Below are positions 9,818 to 22,400 of a stretch of 64,000 bases of DNA, piece by piece. The position numbers and the translations under genes are program-made. Within the stretch, counting starts at the first letter, position 1; each line of letters begins with the position of its first letter. The notes beneath the pieces are model-generated. The model saw nothing but the letters and a program-made list of their open reading frames with translations, did not search any database and was not told where the DNA came from. Origin of the DNA: Heliocidaris tuberculata (Eukaryota; Echinodermata; Echinoidea; Camarodonta; Echinometridae); assembly GCA_025618425.1 (NCBI GenBank), contig CM046850.1:22888907-22952906 (forward strand), in the 5' to 3' direction.

Positions 9818-12800
9818 TATGTAGCTCCCTGAACTCACCCTCCTTAGGGGGAGGGAGAGGGAGAAAGATTTGCGAAAAGAGATAAAGCACATAATAGGCT
9901 GACAGAGCTATATGAGCTATACCATACATACAACGCGCTCTGATAATACGGATACACCCATAGCCTGGTATCCATTACGCGCATTAAGGGACATCACATT
10001 GTTGCGTCACAAAGAAAATATAAGAGCGCACTTGAGCGTAACTCTCGGTGCTATGGAAATATATACCATGTATACCGTACACACAAAAATTGAGTGTATT
10101 TAATACACATATACTACCCCGTCATAAAATCTGTCAAGTAAAATAAAATTCAGTACTACCCATTTCTCCCTTACAGCTCTGGGATAATATAAAAATGGAT
10201 TAAATAAAAACGGATTATAGATATGGATTTTAATTGTTTTATATATTGGAGGAATTCACTGAGGTAGGAAAATGCTTCGCATTTCTGTATATTTGAATAG
10301 GCCTACCCGATTTTTTTAAATAGAAGTAATACCCAAATTCATATAATTATGCCGTAGATCTAGATTAAAGTGCTCAGTGGTAGGTGCGCCAGTATAAAGT
10401 TATTGCAAATTTGATTATCACAAAAATTGTGATGAAATCGTTGTCGGCATTTGTTGCATATAAATAGATCTAATGTCTATTATAAGCAAATGTGCATGCT
10501 CTTAAGATCTAAGACTTCGTTTAAAAATCCGGACTTTGAATACTATTATTAGTTTTGTTTTGTTTGTTATGTTTAATTTTGTTTCGTTTAATTTTGTTTG
10601 TTTGTGCATGTGTGTGAGTGTTTTTTTCTTCGGTGGAGGAATTGTTTTGTTGCTGTTGCTGATGTTGTATGATTGAATGGCTGAGGCTTGATTAAGTTAC
10701 TACTCGATCAAAACAGTCGATAAAGTGTCAATGTTCTTATCATGAATCCAAAGAGATATTACGAATTTTCATCCAATTATAATTATGTAGATCTAGTGAT
10801 GTTGAAAGTTTCCTCATTAATTTTCAATATTTTGTGCCGCGATGCATTCCGCTTCTACAGATGACGTTACAAGGTAGAGTATACATGTAGATGGGCGCAC
10901 AATGTTGTATTCGACTTACTACTGCAGTTAATATGATACAGTGTCTCTTTGATATATATTAGAGTTATTTGTACCAATGTGTGAATAGAAGTATTATTGT
11001 AAATCAACATGGATTTCCCTCATACAAAGCGGACAACTATTCCTAAGACTTTAAGGCTTGTTTTTTTCTTATAAATTCTATCTAAAGCCAAATTGATAAA
11101 CAAGTAATTCATTTTAATTCATGTTTATATATTTCTATATTTCAAACCATGTTGATATAATACAAGTCTCAGAATGCACACATAAGAAACGTAGCAACAA
11201 AGCGTAAAATTTCAGATTTACGACATGGCATAATAATCCGCCACATCTGGAATTTATTAACCTTATTGATAATAACAATACATAATATCCACCTCCATCT
11301 CAGCTATCACTACAATATATGTCATGAAGGGAACAGGGTCATAGGAAAAATAATATCCATACATGAGGTCTCTACCAATATATTACATATTCATGACATA
11401 TTTTGCAAATAATACAATCACATGTTATTACCAAACAATACCTTATACTTTAGCATCTATTAGGTAATTATGTCAATGCTATACATACAATGTACTGTTG
11501 ACTTCTTTCTTATGTTAATACATGTAATTACAATATCATATTAATTAGTACACTGTTTCACAAACTGATTTGTTTTTTCTCTGCCCCCTTTTCCGAGTTT
11601 CTGACAAAAGTCAGAGGCGAAAATGTTCTAGTTACATAAACAGGAGCTAACAAATATTTTAGCTTTCATAAAATGCAATGCACCAATTTACGCACTGTAC
11701 TGGATCAATTTTATTTGAAATTAACAAACTGAAGAAAAAAATTCTGACTCATACGAAAATAAAACCCTGTCCTTCATAAATTAACAACTCTTGTTTCATA
11801 GGAAAATTGTTAGTATTCACTTTTATAGAGATCACATTACATACTGACAACTCGTATCATAAAATCTCTCATTATACTGACCATATCATCTGTTTCGGAG
11901 CCAGAAGGGTGTTTAACACTTTAAACACAGAATTAATGTTAACGTTAATGCCTTCTGGGTCTCAGCAGACGTTGTAATGTTGAGAACAAGTGTTTGCACA
12001 GACTTTATTTTAACCCAGGAAACAAGATTAACAAACGTTAAAGTCCAGTCTTGTCATATTTTTCTTAAAGATAGTCTGTAACAAAAGAATATAACCATAT
12101 GATGTATACAGCTGCTAAAACACAAAAATCCAAATCAAAATTTCTGATATCAAGGCAAGGTATTATTACATGTACAGTTGTACTTTCTCTTGCATATAAA
12201 TAGCATCTGAATTTTACCTCCATCAAAAGTGCTGCTTGAATAGTGATGATAAATGAAGAGAGCTTTATATAGAAATGTTAATATATCAATTCCATTTTCA
12301 AGAGCGAACAAAGCAGCTTTTGGTATTCTTTGACAGAGCAAAGTTTTGACAGATTCTGATATAAAAGATACTGATCATAGCTGGTAGTGAAAATGTTATC
12401 AAATATAATTCACATATCTGACAGCACTACTAAGTCAACAATCGAGTATGAATCTCTTCGCACAATCAGCTACTTTTTTTTACTCTTTTCTCTCAAGAAC
12501 AAAATACATGTACATGTAGCTTGTTCCAACACAATTACCCAATATCATTTGGTCATTTTTCTTTCTTTTTAAACTAATCTAACAGTAATTCTGAGGAATT
12601 GATTGGCAAGTACAAATATGCTGAATCGAAGATAAAGACATTAATTCAGCAAAAAAAAAATCATGTACCTGGGTGTAATCAAATTTGATTTCGTTATGAG
12701 GAAAATGTCCCGTGTGAAACATCATACCAACATACATGTATCTCGTCTTTACTGTACATTTTGTATTAAAAAAAGAACAAAAATAATAAGCATACATTTC

Positions 12801-14394
12801 TGGCTAATGATTTTGGTGAGATAATTAATGTAATATGACACCGATACTTTTACTGAATTACATGTACTTCTAAATTTCAGCTATACAGTCACATGGCTGA
12901 AGAATTGTCAGTCAATATTGTTTTTGTGCAAAAGGTTGTACTTATTTTCATAATAGAAACCGATTTACCATAGACAATATAAATATCACATAACATTATA
13001 TCAGATAATTTCTTAAAATGCAATGTACAATGTAGTACCCAATCTATTATTAAAAGATAAGGTTCAGAACATTTTGCATCACCAAATTCATATTTATTAC
13101 ATACTTAAAATCCATATTTTAAAAATTAATATAATACAACAGACAGAAAGTTGGAACCTTACTCTGATTAGTTTAAACCTGTGCAATAGTAATGAAACTT
13201 CCCGAATATCTTATGTAGTTATATAAGTTTACACATACCTCTAGCTTCATTTTGCTTTCTAATCAAAGCTTTCACTGGCATTGAATGTCATTATCACCTC
13301 AGTGAATGTAAAATCAATGTCTTACTGACATTTCAAGTGACAAGTAAGAGTGCGTTTGGCTCTAAACTAACAAAACAGACAATTATTTGGTATTCTGTCT
13401 TGAATCTCCGTCTCCTAATCCTGTTTTACGAGTGCATATTTTCAAGGCTTAGTACACACAAATCCACCACAGTTCTCATATTCTTCAAAAATAAACGTAT
13501 CTTTTGGCATATCATTATAACTGTACACTAATTCACAGTCAAATACACAAATAACCCATAATTTAAAACACATTTATCATACCATGTCTTAAGTTAATTT
13601 CACAGTTATGATGGTAAAATGATACAACTTATTTACATAGTCAAAAAATGTCTAAGAGTCGTTCACATATGAACAGATTAGTCACCCCCTGCCCAAGTCA
13701 GTAAAATTAAACATTGGTTTTTACAGATTATGAGAATGGATTGTGGGATACTTATTTTATGATCCAGTGACCCTATCTATTCATATACTCTACAAACTAT
13801 CATAATGTATATCTTTAAAAAATTGTCTAAACACTAACCGTATACAAAAGATTTGATGAATTAACAAACTTGAGTTGCTCAAAGTAATATCAAACCATGA
13901 AACCAATGCGTGCATTATTTTCAAAATCTGATTTAAATATTTCAACTATCAATGGACAACTATCAGTTTGAACACACTGTATAAAAAGATATGAATATTC
14001 AAACAATCACCTTGAAAAAATTCAATCTTCCTTCCTATTGTCTCATACACAATGATGATTTGAGTGAGAGTCGGAAATCAACTTCTTTAACTGAGAAATA
14101 GTCGTGTAGAAAAAATGTAATAGCGAAAAAAAAAAAGCTCTTGCAAAATATTTCAGTCATTCCTTATTACTATATGTCCTTATTGGCTGACGCTGAGAGC
14201 TAATTTCACTTCAAAAACATTTTTCCAGACCTGTAAAATGCATAAATATCTTATATCTTTTTTAATTACTTTATTCTGGACTACTTAAAAGTAATAAAGA
14301 TATGAAAAATTATAATAAGAACACAAAATTAGTCACATTGAGAGTAAACTTTGACCTCAGTTGTGGGAACATCTCCCATTAATACCAGGCAGAC

Positions 14395-14836
14395 CAGGGG
14401 CAGTATTCAAATCAAAATGCGCATTAAGTCAGCATTTTACTTAGCATTTGGATTGGCTAAGTAAACTGGCTGAACTTGTATTCAGATCAAATTTAAGCAC
14501 TTTATTTTAGGAAACCTACTTTAAGGCAAAATACTTACTGATATCTACTGTGATGTCACATATCCTGTCGAAAAAAAACATGCACAATAAATGCATCACA
14601 GTAGATGTGTGCTTATATGATTTGCTTGTGCGCAGCTTATACTGCTCTGCGTATGTACATACCTGCCAATGAATTAATTTGCTTAAGTCTGCTAGAGAGC
14701 TGTCTTAGACTTAGGGTAAAATATTTAGCCAAACGATTCAATTGAATACCAAAATTGCTTCAGTATTTTATCTCAGCCGAAAACCAAGTAAACTACTCAT
14801 ATTTCATTCCTAAGTATTGAACTGAATACGGGCTTA
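14395..14836. repeat. Palindromic repeat, ~440 bp
   Basis: The left end GGGGCAGTATTCAAATCAAA and the right end TTGAACTGAATACGGGCTTA are related in inverted orientation. The interior repeats TAAGTAAACT and TTGGCTAAGT motifs on both strands. Non-coding; probably a non-autonomous element. Confidence 0.5.
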
Positions 14837-15496
14837 GGTTCTCTGTGTCAACAGATTACTTTGTATGTTTGTAGCTAGAAGGTCTCAACTCCATAAAGGA
14901 TATGAGTTGATGTCCTTGTGATCACATTTAGCATACAATCCTTTAACCCGTTGACTACTGAATTCTCAAATTCCTATAGACATAATACAGGGAACACCCG
15001 ATTCCTGTTATTAACCCATTCTTGAAGTCCAATTCCAAACATGAATAGAGATTGCCATCATTTTCCAAGCATCTTCTTCACCGTTGGGTGCCAGGAGATT
15101 AAATGCAGGAGATTTCAAAGTTTATTTCACTCTGAAAACATTCACCCCAAAATTCTCAACCAAGAATGTCGACTCTCGTATGAAAACGGATATAAAGACA
15201 TCCCACATGATCATCAGTTGCAAAACACAAACATCACAATTATTTTTTATATTTCTGTTGTTTTTGCTGTCTTCTTCACTACAATAAGCTGTTTGAAACA
15301 AGACTGATTAATGGAATGTAAAAAAAAAAATCAAGATAATAACCAATCACAAAATTTCATATACTCATTATATTCACACCTCGTCAAACATAATCATGGA
15401 ACTTTCTACAAACAAAACAACACAAGATAAAACAATTACATCTTAAAATAGTTACACGCCATATGAAAGAACATAGTTTTCCTATTTAAAACACTA

Positions 15497-15502
15497 TTTA
15501 TT
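15497..15502 (-). terminator. Candidate poly(A) signal of the DOCK-D gene
   Basis: AATAAA on the - strand (TTTATT on the + strand), the nearest canonical hexamer I found below the stop at 16933. It would give a 3' UTR of about 1.4 kb. Other hexamers lie further down, and ATTAAA near 16560 is closer. Confidence 0.3.
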
Positions 15503-16932
15503 ATGGCCCACTTTCTTTCCCATCCATGTACACGCATAAAAATGATTTATCAACTTCTTTTTCTTGACCACACTCTGATTGCACCAAAATATCACCTCAA
15601 AATTTAACAGCACTTAATTTACAAGAAATTATGTTGCTTTCCATGTAATTTGAAATTTCCATCTTGTTATGACTATTCATATATTAATTTCACATGCGCA
15701 TAATAATGTTCAAAAAATGACTTCAATGTTTATCAGCTTCATAGTGGGAAACATTTGATACAGTTCTTCTTAAAATACATGCCATCAAATGAAAATTCTC
15801 ATTTTGTGCTTTATCCTTTCATTTCCTGACATTTTTTTTTTCTGTAAAAGACAATTTTGACAGGACTGCCTTAATTGCTAATGTGAAAAACCACATACCT
15901 CACTAATTTCAAACACCAAGATAATGTGGTTTATCTCACTGTCTGATACATGCTTTAATCAATTGTCAATACAACAAGCCTGATGTGATTCAGATATTGC
16001 CCATGAAATATAACGTAGCACCCAGATGAAGGTTAAAGGAACTCTAGAATGATATATTACTCTTTACTACAAAGCTACAAAATGAATAAATAGTTTCGTT
16101 TCTAAACAGTAAAAAAGAAGTACAAAGTAATAACACATTGCCATCATTTAAGGTGACCATCACTTGCCATTTATGAACCAAATCTCCATAACAAGGAAAT
16201 ACAGGTAGATTTACATGTACATATAGTGATAACTGGAACTTAAGAGTTCATTTCACATCTCATTCCTGGGTTCATAGGAAATACAGTTTTAGCAGCAGCT
16301 GTGTTTTGAGAAAAGTATTGTAACCAATCACATAACACAAATTCACCATTTTCAAGATTTGCCTAAAATCTATCGTTATTTTTATGACTTGCTGCATTAC
16401 ATTCAAGTTTTCACACACATTGATGTAAGGTACATGTATCTCCAAAGCTGCCAGCATGTAGAATATAAAACTGAGTAAAAACAAAACTTGTGTCCAGCTA
16501 CTTTACCATAAGCAGGTTGCAACAGACATACATCTCTTTTTATATTGGCTGCAGCAGGTTTTAATAGGTAATGCTAGCAGAAGGAGGTTCATAATTAATG
16601 TTGAACATTGAAGTGTAATAAATCAGTACCTTATTTGCCATATTGTGTGTTGTTGAAATCAAAAGAAAATATCCCATGTCATCCTCTGCAAAGACTCAAG
16701 GCTGGAATATTGTAAGACGGTTGGTAGAATACACATGAAAATGCATTTTAAGAGCAGATTTGACTTCAGTCATATGTCAGGTATTGTGCAGGATAGATGA
16801 AGGTATCACAGAACATCTGCACAACATGTTATGTTTTGATAAAATCCATTGGATTGATATCCTCTTTGGAATCATAGGTTTTGCTGGAGACAAGTGTAAA
16901 TCTTGCGAGGTCACAGGTCATGAGGTCAAAGG

Positions 16933-17007
16933 TCAAGGTGTTCCGCTGATGGCACTGAAGATGGTAGACGAGGATCGTCTCTCTAGCGTGTGCTCGTCAT
17001 CGGTTAA
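16933..17007 (-). CDS. DOCK-D terminal exon with stop codon
   Basis: Encodes [20 protein letters not shown], then SGTP and [11 protein letters not shown] matches IFNAISGTP near the vertebrate DOCK9 C terminus, but this protein stops there and lacks the vertebrate end. Acceptor TTATCTTCAG at 17008-17009; phase 0 fits the previous exon. Confidence 0.88.
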   Translation of the reverse strand, partial: LTDDEHTLERRSSSTIFSAISGTP

Positions 17008-19371
17008 CTGAAGATAAATGCAGGCATGTGAGTGAGGTAAGAAAAAAAAAGAGGAAAATAAATTAGTGACATTGCGAGGGAGCGGAGCGACCGAGCGGGG
17101 GCAGGGTGTGGGAGGGGGGACACCCCCCTCCCACGGTAGGGAGCTTTGCAGTTTTTGAACTTGAAATTGTGCAATCTGGTGCATACCAAGAGAGGAAATT
17201 CAGGCTTAGGATTAACTGTATCTGGGTAGGTGTGTTATGATTTGATAGATAATTAATTATAATAATTATATTTTTCTTGAAAAACACAAATAATTGACAC
17301 ACTAATAAATTTGCACGCTAACACAAATACACACACATATTATTGTATTAAGTATCAAACATTCACACTCACAGTTCAAAATTACTTCAGTTTTTAATAT
17401 GGTACTAACAGACTATATGCTTTTCCTACTTTCCTTGTTTACTAATACTAATCTCTTTAACGAGAGGGTCTTTCTTGTCAATTGATGCCTTATCATCACG
17501 TGAGCCCCGCTCCACATAATTTTGATCCTTGGAAGTAGAAGCCATGATTTAAGTTCCTCTTGTGAAGTTCACATCAGTAAATAAACAATTCAAAACAAGT
17601 ACCAAGATGGTGCATAACTGTGTTGGAAACGCGGAAGAATTTTATCCAAACGAACTCGAAGTCCCGCTCGAAGTACCACTCGAAGACACAGCTAGCAGCT
17701 GAAGCAACTTGACCAACGCCGCGCGATACATGCGAGACCGGCTATCGCCCCCAGAGCTTCCCCGTGCCACTCGATTGCTAGCCCGGCGCGGCTGCTTAGC
17801 AGTGCACTGCTAGGCTGCCACGCACTGCAGAGTGAAACCAGAATACCGGATTGGATAGTCTCTATTACCAGGCGTTTTTAGACATGAATAATAATTGCTC
17901 GTAATGAGCAGCTCAAAATACGTTTATATTTTGACAAAAAGCATGGTACGAGACTTGACTGTGTTTTTCATTACCCAGAGAGTAAAAAACGCGGAAAGTG
18001 AAAAAAAGACGCGAGAAAATTATTTTTAAAAAGCGGAAATTTGCGTAAACGCGGAAATTTCACATGCCTGTAAATGAGAAGATGTAGAAACCAAGATAAG
18101 CATTATCCACAATCATACATTTGTTGATTCATTTGAATTAGGTTACTGTACATAAAGTACAAGCATGTGTTTCATAATTACTATCACTATTATAATTTTT
18201 GTTGATTTGACAATCACCAACATAAAGACTTATCCTGTTCAATACCATTATTTTCAGTGCCCTCAAAACCTTAAATACCACATTCAGTTTTCATCCCCAA
18301 AAGCATCATCATTGTCATCACCATGATTACCATTATCTTTATCATCTACATCACCACCAACCACCATCATCCTCCTCCTTCTCCTCATCATCATCACAAG
18401 TATCATCATTATCATCATCACCATTATTATGCTCATCATCACAATTATCATCACCAAAAATGCCACCACCATCACAATCACCATCACCACCACCATCATC
18501 ATCATCAACAACCACCACCATCACCATCACCACCACAATCAACATCACCACCACTGTCAATCAACATCACCATCACCATCATCACCACCTCCACCACCAT
18601 CACCACCACCACCACCATCATCCTCTTACCTTCTCTCCTGTTAGAGATGATATTGTGTGGACCATGGAATAGAACTTCTGTTCAAGGTCCTCATGATACT
18701 CGTGCTGGTCTGATTTGATAAGTTGAGAGTTAATGAACAGCGAACTGTGGCATGCTGTCACAAAATCCCTACAAGAAAAAAATATACATATAAATATACA
18801 TAAATTCAATACTTCAGCAGAAACAGGATGAATTGTGACTTGATAAATGTATGGCTGTTTCTGCTCATGAATGCAAAGTGTGTATTTTGCAGCATTTTAA
18901 CCCTTTCGAGACAATTGACCACATTTCGTGGTTTGGCCCAATAACTTTTGATTCAGAGCTCAAAAAAATATACCAGATGCATGCGTAGAAAGAGCAAAAA
19001 ATTCTGCACATACTGTGTCCATTTTTGTTGCATGACCATATTGCGTTTGATCCCAGGAATTTTAAAAAGGAGAATAAGCTTTAAAATCCTTAAATTGGCA
19101 ACACATTGAGAGGTTCAAAATCATTGTTTTTTATCGAAATTGGCAACTTTTTCAACTTTTCGACACTTCCATGTATATTGTTTTCAAAGACATTACCCCT
19201 TATTACAATCTTGAAGCACTAAAAGAAAAATATTATTGTTGCCAATTTGAGGAACAAAATGTGATCAATTTAGCCCTTAAATAATTCCTGTCCTGAAAGG
19301 GTTAAATCAGAAGTACTAAAACAAGGATTGAGACAGAGAAAATATGTAATGATAGAGAGATGAAAAGAGAA

Positions 19372-19418
<47 letters not shown>

Positions 19419-22400
19419 GAGAGAGAGAGAGAGAGCCATAGGACAGTGGAGTTCCAATAGACCGATTTGGTAATGTATGCAAATCTTATTCATACCTTTC
19501 AAACAAAGGTTGTTCTTGACAACCTGAAGCATGACGGAGGATTGCCGGACATAGCAACAAGTAATGTATGCAAACTGAATTCCAAGCATTGAGGCTCATT
19601 TATAAACCGTAAACCTTTCTATAAAAAGCAGGTTAATGGAATAGCTCGTCACTATGTGCTCAGAGAAGAAGTGTGCATAAATTTGTATACATTACAGAAC
19701 CGGTCTATTGATAACATCCCCTTAGGAATCCCTTCCATTTATCCACAATTTTCTTTCTTTAAGAAATGAACAAAAATTTCAAAATCAGCACAAATCAGCT
19801 GATGAGAGGAGAATTACAATGCCTCCAAAACAATTTATAAAAAGAGAGGGTTTCTTTTCTTTTATTGATGTGTCAATCCATGAAGTACTTTACCCACCTG
19901 AAGACTTTCTTGAGATCAAAGATTTGTTGACTATTCCATTTCTCCTCCCTGCCTTTCCCCAAGAAGGCAGCTGCATAAGCCATTGGTCCTGCGTTGACCT
20001 GCAAAGTAGACAAGAAAATAATGTATACATACACCATATTTTTTTTAAAGCACAATCTAACTTATAGCCTCATACACTCCCCAAGCATTGTGCTATCATG
20101 GACTGTAAGGCATCTTTGAGGAGTATTTGCATAGCTTGATTTGGGGAACGTACATGTAGTACAGTAGAATGAAAAGAACAATGTAACTGGATAACTTGAA
20201 ATGAAGTCCTTAGATGTTTTTTTCTTCATCAATAACCTAAATTTCACCTTCATCTGCAAAAAAAGACATGCTCAATACACTGTACAACAAAAAAATCTCA
20301 CTTGCAAGACTCTGTCGTAAATTCAGATTGGGTGAATTGCTCCATCGGTTCAGTGAACATAATGAGCAGATTTCAAATTGATTTGGTACATGTATCTCTA
20401 CATTCAAATCTATTTTCATATCCTTTCACTGCCAATAACACACATTCATTCTCACATAAAAACACAAACACTTAAGCTGGAATCATATATTACATTGGAT
20501 ACAGAGCTAAGCCATAAATCATGGAGCAGGGCAACCTCCCAAAGCCTGAAGAATCGAATCCAATGGTGGTATTCTTACCTGTACACTCACACTACCCTGT
20601 AGCAGTAGCTGGAGCCTCTTCATATCTACATGTTCCATATCCAGGACTTCATTCATCTCCTTGACTTTACCCTGGAGCTCCTCCACGGCAACCTGGAGCG
20701 GGTTGAGATCCTGCGACTGCTGGTAGCAGACCTGGATCCGCTTGGTGATGTAGGGGAATGTGTGGGAAGCTGGAGATAGGTGGAGAGAAAGAGATGGGAT
20801 TAGAAAACCCTACACCCTTTCAAACTCTGGAACAATCTCCCTCCTTCAAGTAGGTTTGCATACTCAAAAGACATCTTCAAAGTTCATCTAAAGACTCACC
20901 CACTTGAGGAAACCTTTGTAATGCACTATACTCTTATACTCCAATAGGCCTACCAAATTTTCAGGCGAGATTGAATATCCATCTCCTTAGAAGAATAACT
21001 ACATGTACATATGTTCTTTGAGTGTCATTAGTTCCATTGAAAGTAATTCTATTGCTGACTGAACTGAAAAAAAACATTTGACCCTCTACAATTTATTCAT
21101 GATAATTGTCTGTACACTTATGGCACAAATAAGGTTAACATTGGAATACAATGTACATGAGACTTAAAAGTGAGATCTTACTTGTGAGGATAGTCTTTCT
21201 CTTGTACTGTTCCTCCACAGCCCCTGACCTTGCCGTGCCTTTCTTGGTGTAGGGTGTCTCAAAGACAAACCGCCGGATGTTGTTGGACCTTTCAAAGATG
21301 GTTCGTCGTTCGGCAAGCTCCCTCTCGTCAAAGAAGGGCTTGACAAAGGTGACTTGAATGTAGGCAATGCTGGGTTTTAACGAGTCAATGTTCACCTGAA
21401 AGGCATTATTGAAAAGAAGAAATCACATGTTACTGTGTTCTCTTTGCAGCGTCCAACAAGAAGTCTGAAAAATAATATCCTGTTGCTTTGCTGTCTCAAT
21501 GTCCGTGTATACTGCAAATTTCACCACTACCAATATCTGCAGACACGCATGTATCGTAATGGCTTGATAAAAAGAATTCATACATCAGAAACAAGGGGTC
21601 TACAAGGAGAAGCATTCTGCCTCTTTCCTCCACAAATTAGACACATCACTCTCGTTTGATTACGTTGGCCAGGGGGTATTATACAAGTATCATTTCTATG
21701 ACTGACGGACTGCAGTTTTGTTCCCCTAGATCAGTGTTTCTCACTCAAACATTGAAACATGTACTGACAACCTGGATAGAAAAGATTGCGTTTCTAGTCT
21801 CCCTTGACTGTCGTGACACACATACATGTACAGTACGTTCAACATGGAAAAGACAATTAAAGATGCTACCTTGTTGGAATCTCTGATGAGTTGCACATTC
21901 TCCGATCCATACTTGTCCGCGAAGAGGCTTTGTAGTCTTTCACAGATTGACGCTAAGGTCGTGACCTTTGGTTCCTTGTAGATGTATTCCTTCCCATCAT
22001 CCTCTTCAAAGTACTGTCACATGACAAGAAATAATAGTGCGTTATTAATCCCTCACGTTTCACAAAGTTAATGAGAAATCATATTTAATACAATTTTGTA
22101 TTTTGAAATATTTGGAAATTGCACTAGGGCATGGACTATCTTCAACAATAAAAAGCATTAAAAAACCTGCATTTGCAACAATTCTAGAATTCTTACACTT
22201 CACATATGATAAAAAATGTTCACTTCATTGACTCTATATTCTAAAGAGTGTCTTAATCTCTTTAACCACGCAAAAAAATTGGTTGGATTCATCCAAGAAA
22301 TAGTGCTTTAGAAATGAAATATTTGGAAAACATATTCTGTCGAGAAGACATATTTTACCAAAATAAGAGTAATGCTCTTTACTTCTCTCAAACTTTACTT

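Larger units (their letters stand above)
8187..16932. other. Intergenic region and DOCK 3' UTR; no further gene seen
   Basis: Between the two convergent genes. Open frames are short and AT-driven with no family motifs. It contains a foldback element (8333-8544), a poly-G run (8633-8657), a degenerate duplication (9180-9720), a C/CT microsatellite (9743-9813) and a palindromic element (14395-14836). The part next to 16933 is the 3' UTR of the DOCK gene. On the - strand, candidate poly(A) hexamers include ATTAAA near 16560 and AATAAA at 15497-15502. Confidence 0.6.

Noticed and set aside
18284..18718. Poly-His/Thr and poly-Asp/Met frames
   Set aside because: Trinucleotide-repeat artefacts next to a DOCK exon.
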